This document shows, piece by piece, positions 61,802 through 64,000 of a stretch of DNA of 64,000 nucleotides. The notes beneath the pieces were generated by a model. The model saw only the letters and a list, made by a program, of their open reading frames with translations. It was not told the origin of the DNA and ran no database searches. The DNA is from Pseudozobellia sp. WGM2 (GTDB lineage: Bacteria; Bacteroidota; Bacteroidia; Flavobacteriales; Flavobacteriaceae). Position 1 is the stretch's first letter, and every line of letters starts with the position of its first letter. The stretch lies in the NCBI RefSeq assembly GCF_017810075.1, contig NZ_JADNYK010000005.1, forward strand, positions 62,001-126,000. The letters are read 5' to 3'. A program made the position numbers and the translations under genes.

Positions 61802-62542
61802 ATGGATTTGGAAAATAAAGTTGTGATAATAACAGGTGCATCAAGTGGAATAGGCGAAGCGACCGCAACGAAATTGGCGGCCTTGGGCGCTAAGGTGGTA
61901 CTTACGGCTCGAAGAGAAGAAAAATTGAATGAAATCAAAAAAAAGATTGAAGATAAAGGTGGTGTAGCATTGGCTATAACTGCCGATGTGACCAAGAAGG
62001 ATGATTTTAAGACTTTAACGGAAAACACGCTTTCAAAATTTGGAAGAATAGATGCTATTGTGAACAATGCCGGTCTCATGCCGTTGTCGTACATCAAGAA
62101 ACTAAAAACTGATGAATGGGAAACTATGGTCGATGTAAATATTAAGGGCGTATTGAACGGCGTTGCTGCTGTCTTGCCTACCATGATGGACCAAAAGTCA
62201 GGTCACATTATAAACATTTCTTCCAGTGCGGCACATCGATATTTTCCGGGCGGATCTGTTTATTGCGCGACAAAAGCGGCAGTAAAAATGTTTTCTGAAG
62301 GTCTGCGTCAAGAACTAGCTCCAAAATATGGTATTAATGTTACTTCAATTGAACCAGGTTTGGTTGATACCGAACTGATGGATACCATTACGGATGAAGA
62401 TATAAAGGAAAATTTATCAGAAATGAAGAAAATGACACCTTTGGAGGCTGACGATATCGCAGAGGCTATTAGCTATGCGTTAAGTCAACCGCAAAGAGCG
62501 AACATTAACGATGTGTATATAATGCCTACTGAGCAGCAATAA
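61802..62542 (+). CDS. SDR family oxidoreductase
   Basis: The 246-residue classical short-chain dehydrogenase has VVIITGASSGIGEATATKL (cofactor loop), Arg after the second strand (TARREEK) that favours NADPH, VNNAG, the catalytic Ser in ISSSAA, and YCATK with the catalytic Tyr and Lys. It resembles the YdfG/serine-dehydrogenase-like branch in length and in the closing PTEQQ. The substrate is unknown. Confidence 0.93.
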   Translation: MDLENKVVIITGASSGIGEATATKLAALGAKVVLTARREEKLNEIKKKIEDKGGVALAITADVTKKDDFKTLTENTLSKFGRIDAIVNNAGLMPLSYIKKLKTDEWETMVDVNIKGVLNGVAAVLPTMMDQKSGHIINISSSAAHRYFPGGSVYCATKAAVKMFSEGLRQELAPKYGINVTSIEPGLVDTELMDTITDEDIKENLSEMKKMTPLEADDIAEAISYALSQPQRANINDVYIMPTEQQ

Positions 62543-62634
62543 AATAAACAATTAATATTTCACCTAATATTTCACCCTAGAGCCGCAACTTGATACTTAT
62601 AATATCTAGGCTGCGGTTTTTTAAAATTAGTACT

Positions 62635-62874
62635 ATGGATAGACCAAGTATAAAAAACGAAGAACAATACGAAGCCCTGAGAGAAAAAGGCTATAGTCAA
62701 GAGAAGTCGGCCCGTATTGCGAATACCGAGAATTCGGGTAAAAAAGGAGGCAAGGCAAAGCCGTATGAAAAGCGTTCAAAAGACGAGCTTTACCAACAGG
62801 CCAAAGATATTGGCATACCTGGTCGGTCTAAAATGAATAAAGAAGAATTGATATCGGCACTTCGTAATAACTAG
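62635..62874 (+). CDS. DUF7218/Rho_N domain small protein
   Basis: The 79-residue protein starts at the ATG at 62635 (an upstream frame to 62590 adds 15 hydrophobic residues that do not belong). Residues 1-40 match DUF7218 (EEQYEALREKGYSQEKSARIAN), residues 40-79 a Rho N-terminal SAP-like domain (SKDELYQQAKDIGIPGRSKMNKEELISAL). It is small, charged and common near stress genes. It lies 92 bases after the SDR gene. Confidence 0.85.
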   Translation: MDRPSIKNEEQYEALREKGYSQEKSARIANTENSGKKGGKAKPYEKRSKDELYQQAKDIGIPGRSKMNKEELISALRNN

Positions 62875-62896
62875 GTTCGACCCGCTGATATGGTTA

Positions 62897-62942
62897 AAAA
62901 AAGGGCAACCCACAATTATAAGTTTGTTGGCTGCCCTTTTTT
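62897..62942. terminator. Bidirectional terminator between the Rho_N and the 62959 genes
   Basis: AAAAAAGGGCA (62897-62907) pairs perfectly with TGCCCTTTTTT (62932-62942) across a 24-base loop. The A and T runs on either side give a U tract in both directions, as fits a convergent gap. Confidence 0.88.
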
Positions 62943-62958
62943 GATAATCAAAAGATTG

Positions 62959-63279
62959 CTATTCGTTCTCAACAAAATTCTCTTTAGGAATTTCTTTAAA
63001 GAATTCAGCAGTATCGACATCTGCATTAGGGCCGTAGGCCATTAGAAAAATTCCCTTGGTTTGGTCAGTGGTTTCTATCACGTACAGAATCGATAGATCT
63101 GAGGGGTTACTCATACCTTCGTAACGATGTTCTTCAACAACCTTAATCTGCTTTGGGGTATAACTTTGTTTACTTTCAGTGTCAACTAATTTTCCAGAGT
63201 CGAAGCGAAAATTTTGACTATAGCCTTTAGCCTCATACTTTCGAATTATATCTTTTTCATGCTTTGCGTAATTTTCCAT
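62959..63279 (-). CDS. Small conserved protein of the family mislabelled as PRPP synthetase
   Basis: The protein of about 106 residues (start chosen at 63279; the ATG at 63306 adds 9 residues) has the pattern RKYEAKGYSQNFRF, a HRYEGMSNPSD turn and a final GIFLMAYGPNAD. This pattern recurs in many short Bacteroidota proteins that databases name phosphoribosylpyrophosphate synthetase, although they are far too short and lack the PRPP-binding motifs. The true function is unknown. Confidence 0.7.
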   Translation of the reverse strand: MENYAKHEKDIIRKYEAKGYSQNFRFDSGKLVDTESKQSYTPKQIKVVEEHRYEGMSNPSDLSILYVIETTDQTKGIFLMAYGPNADVDTAEFFKEIPKENFVENE

Positions 63280-63374
63280 GATTTTGTTTTTAAGGTTTAA
63301 AATCACAAAACGGATTCTTCAAAATTGAAAAATCCGTTTTGCACTAAAATAATTATATCGAAACTAGACTTATT

Positions 63375-63566
63375 CTAGTTATCGTCAACGGCATCTTCAA
63401 CTTCATCTTTCATATCCTCGGCTCCTTCTTCGATGTCATCTCCGACTTCATCCATGGTATCTTCCATTTTTTCTCCAGTAGATTTTTCCTCTCTACAACT
63501 ATTAAAAGCACTTAGTGAGAATACTAGGGCGAACATGGTTAAAAAATAATATGCTGATTTTTTCAT
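63375..63566 (-). CDS. Acidic 63-residue micro-lipoprotein
   Basis: The product has a lipoprotein signal (FSLSAFNSC, Cys24) and a mature tail of about 40 residues made almost wholly of Glu, Asp, Lys, Met and Ala (EKMEDTMDEVGDDIEEGAED), predicted to form an amphipathic helix. It resembles entericidin-like and YtxH-type stress proteins. It lies in the same direction as its small neighbours. Confidence 0.75.
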   Translation of the reverse strand: MKKSAYYFLTMFALVFSLSAFNSCREEKSTGEKMEDTMDEVGDDIEEGAEDMKDEVEDAVDDN

Positions 63567-63612
63567 TTTAATATATTTTAAAGATTAATATTAGTATAAA
63601 ATAAGTGTTAGA

Positions 63613-63774
63613 TTATATCTTTTTTCTACCCATAAATAGGGAGATAACGAACAATACTAGAAATATAAAGAATAGTATTTTTGCGATACTAGCAGCACCA
63701 GCGGCGATACCACCAAAACCGAATACTGCGGCTACTATAGCCAAAATGACGAAAATAACTGTCCAACGTAACAT
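63613..63774 (-). CDS. DUF1328 (YtjA-like) small membrane protein
   Basis: A 53-residue gene on the minus strand (ATG at 63774, TAA at 63613-63615). It has two hydrophobic helices and the DUF1328 pattern: [39 protein letters not shown] and a final FMGRKK. Family members are stress-induced inner-membrane proteins of unknown function. Confidence 0.88.
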   Translation of the reverse strand: MLRWTVIFVILAIVAAVFGFGGIAAGAASIAKILFFIFLVLFVISLFMGRKKI

Positions 63775-64000
63775 AATTTATCTGTTTTAGGTTAATATAA
63801 ATTTTATGTATACCCCTATGGTTTTTCCTTATTGGTATGATGTAAAATTGCGAAAATCTAGTTGTTGCGTTTGACCGTATCCAATTCAAAATTGATGCAT
63901 CTAGAGTGCTCTTCACTTCTTTTTTTAGAGATTGACCGTTTGTTAATAGCTTGTTATATAGTGGTTTGACATGGTGTCTGCATTCCATTGGATATTAACC

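Noticed and set aside
63689-63988. 99-residue minus-strand open frame at the right edge
   Set aside because: It overlaps the DUF1328 gene in another frame and has a composition (many Arg, Tyr, Trp, Ser) unlike a real protein.
1-64000. tRNA, rRNA, CRISPR array, IS element or prophage
   Set aside because: I scanned gaps by eye for tRNA arms, regularly spaced direct repeats, transposase motifs and phage proteins and found none; a tRNAscan or repeat search would be needed to be certain.

Overview
The window looks like chromosomal DNA from a member of the Bacteroidota, most likely a marine Flavobacteriaceae. It is AT-rich. At least ten start codons are preceded by a TAnnTTTG box, the -7 element of Bacteroidota sigma-ABfr promoters, and Shine-Dalgarno sequences are mostly absent. 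Gene content fits the same group: an ECF sigma/FecR/TonB-receptor unit, SusC-type receptor architecture, DUF1080 and Gfo/Idh/MocA sugar enzymes, paired sulfatases, and many lipoproteins with a short lipobox. The genus cannot be fixed. No tRNA, rRNA, CRISPR array, insertion sequence or phage gene was seen.

Layout. 1-1400: the right end of a sugar locus (DUF1080 C-terminus and a DUF6807/PmoA-like lipoprotein). 1466-7434 (minus): thyA, a cupin, an AraC regulator, a BCCT transporter and an SDR/DUF2867 protein. 7609-9393: argS. 9416-11461: a HAD dehalogenase, an AhpD-like protein and its TetR regulator, with two visible operators. 11598-15577: TonB receptor, FecR and ECF sigma, with a divergent lipoprotein built of two tandem duplications. 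17333-20955: ffh, folD and a PAS histidine kinase. 21032-22627: a micro-lipoprotein and an MFS carrier. 22883-26294: a second DUF1080/oxidoreductase/aldo-keto reductase sugar module. 26296-37513: mixed enzymes including a polysaccharide deacetylase, a HerA-like ATPase, queE, an archaemetzincin-like lipoprotein, a sterol-desaturase family protein, a BLUF photoreceptor and NamZ.

37517-44520 contains a sulfur-centred group: a CBS-like PLP enzyme, a Crp/Fnr regulator with three cysteines, a SulP permease, and a persulfide-dioxygenase-like MBL protein with two rhodanese domains. The last two genes each carry a 16-bp palindrome of the form TGTAAC-N4-GTTACA upstream. This makes a plausible sulfur-responsive regulon and is the most interesting system in the window. 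Further right are a DnaQ/GIY-YIG fusion nuclease, two S1 sulfatases in tandem, a GH3 protein, an aldo-keto reductase, a DoxX protein, an HExxH protease and an AsmA/DUF748 pair.

56666-61532 (minus) is regulatory: an AraC regulator behind a perfect inverted repeat, then a tight AraC-like/response regulator/hybrid-PAS kinase operon. The right edge (61802-63774) is a run of small stress-type genes: an SDR, a Rho_N/DUF7218 protein, a small conserved protein, an acidic micro-lipoprotein and a DUF1328 membrane peptide.
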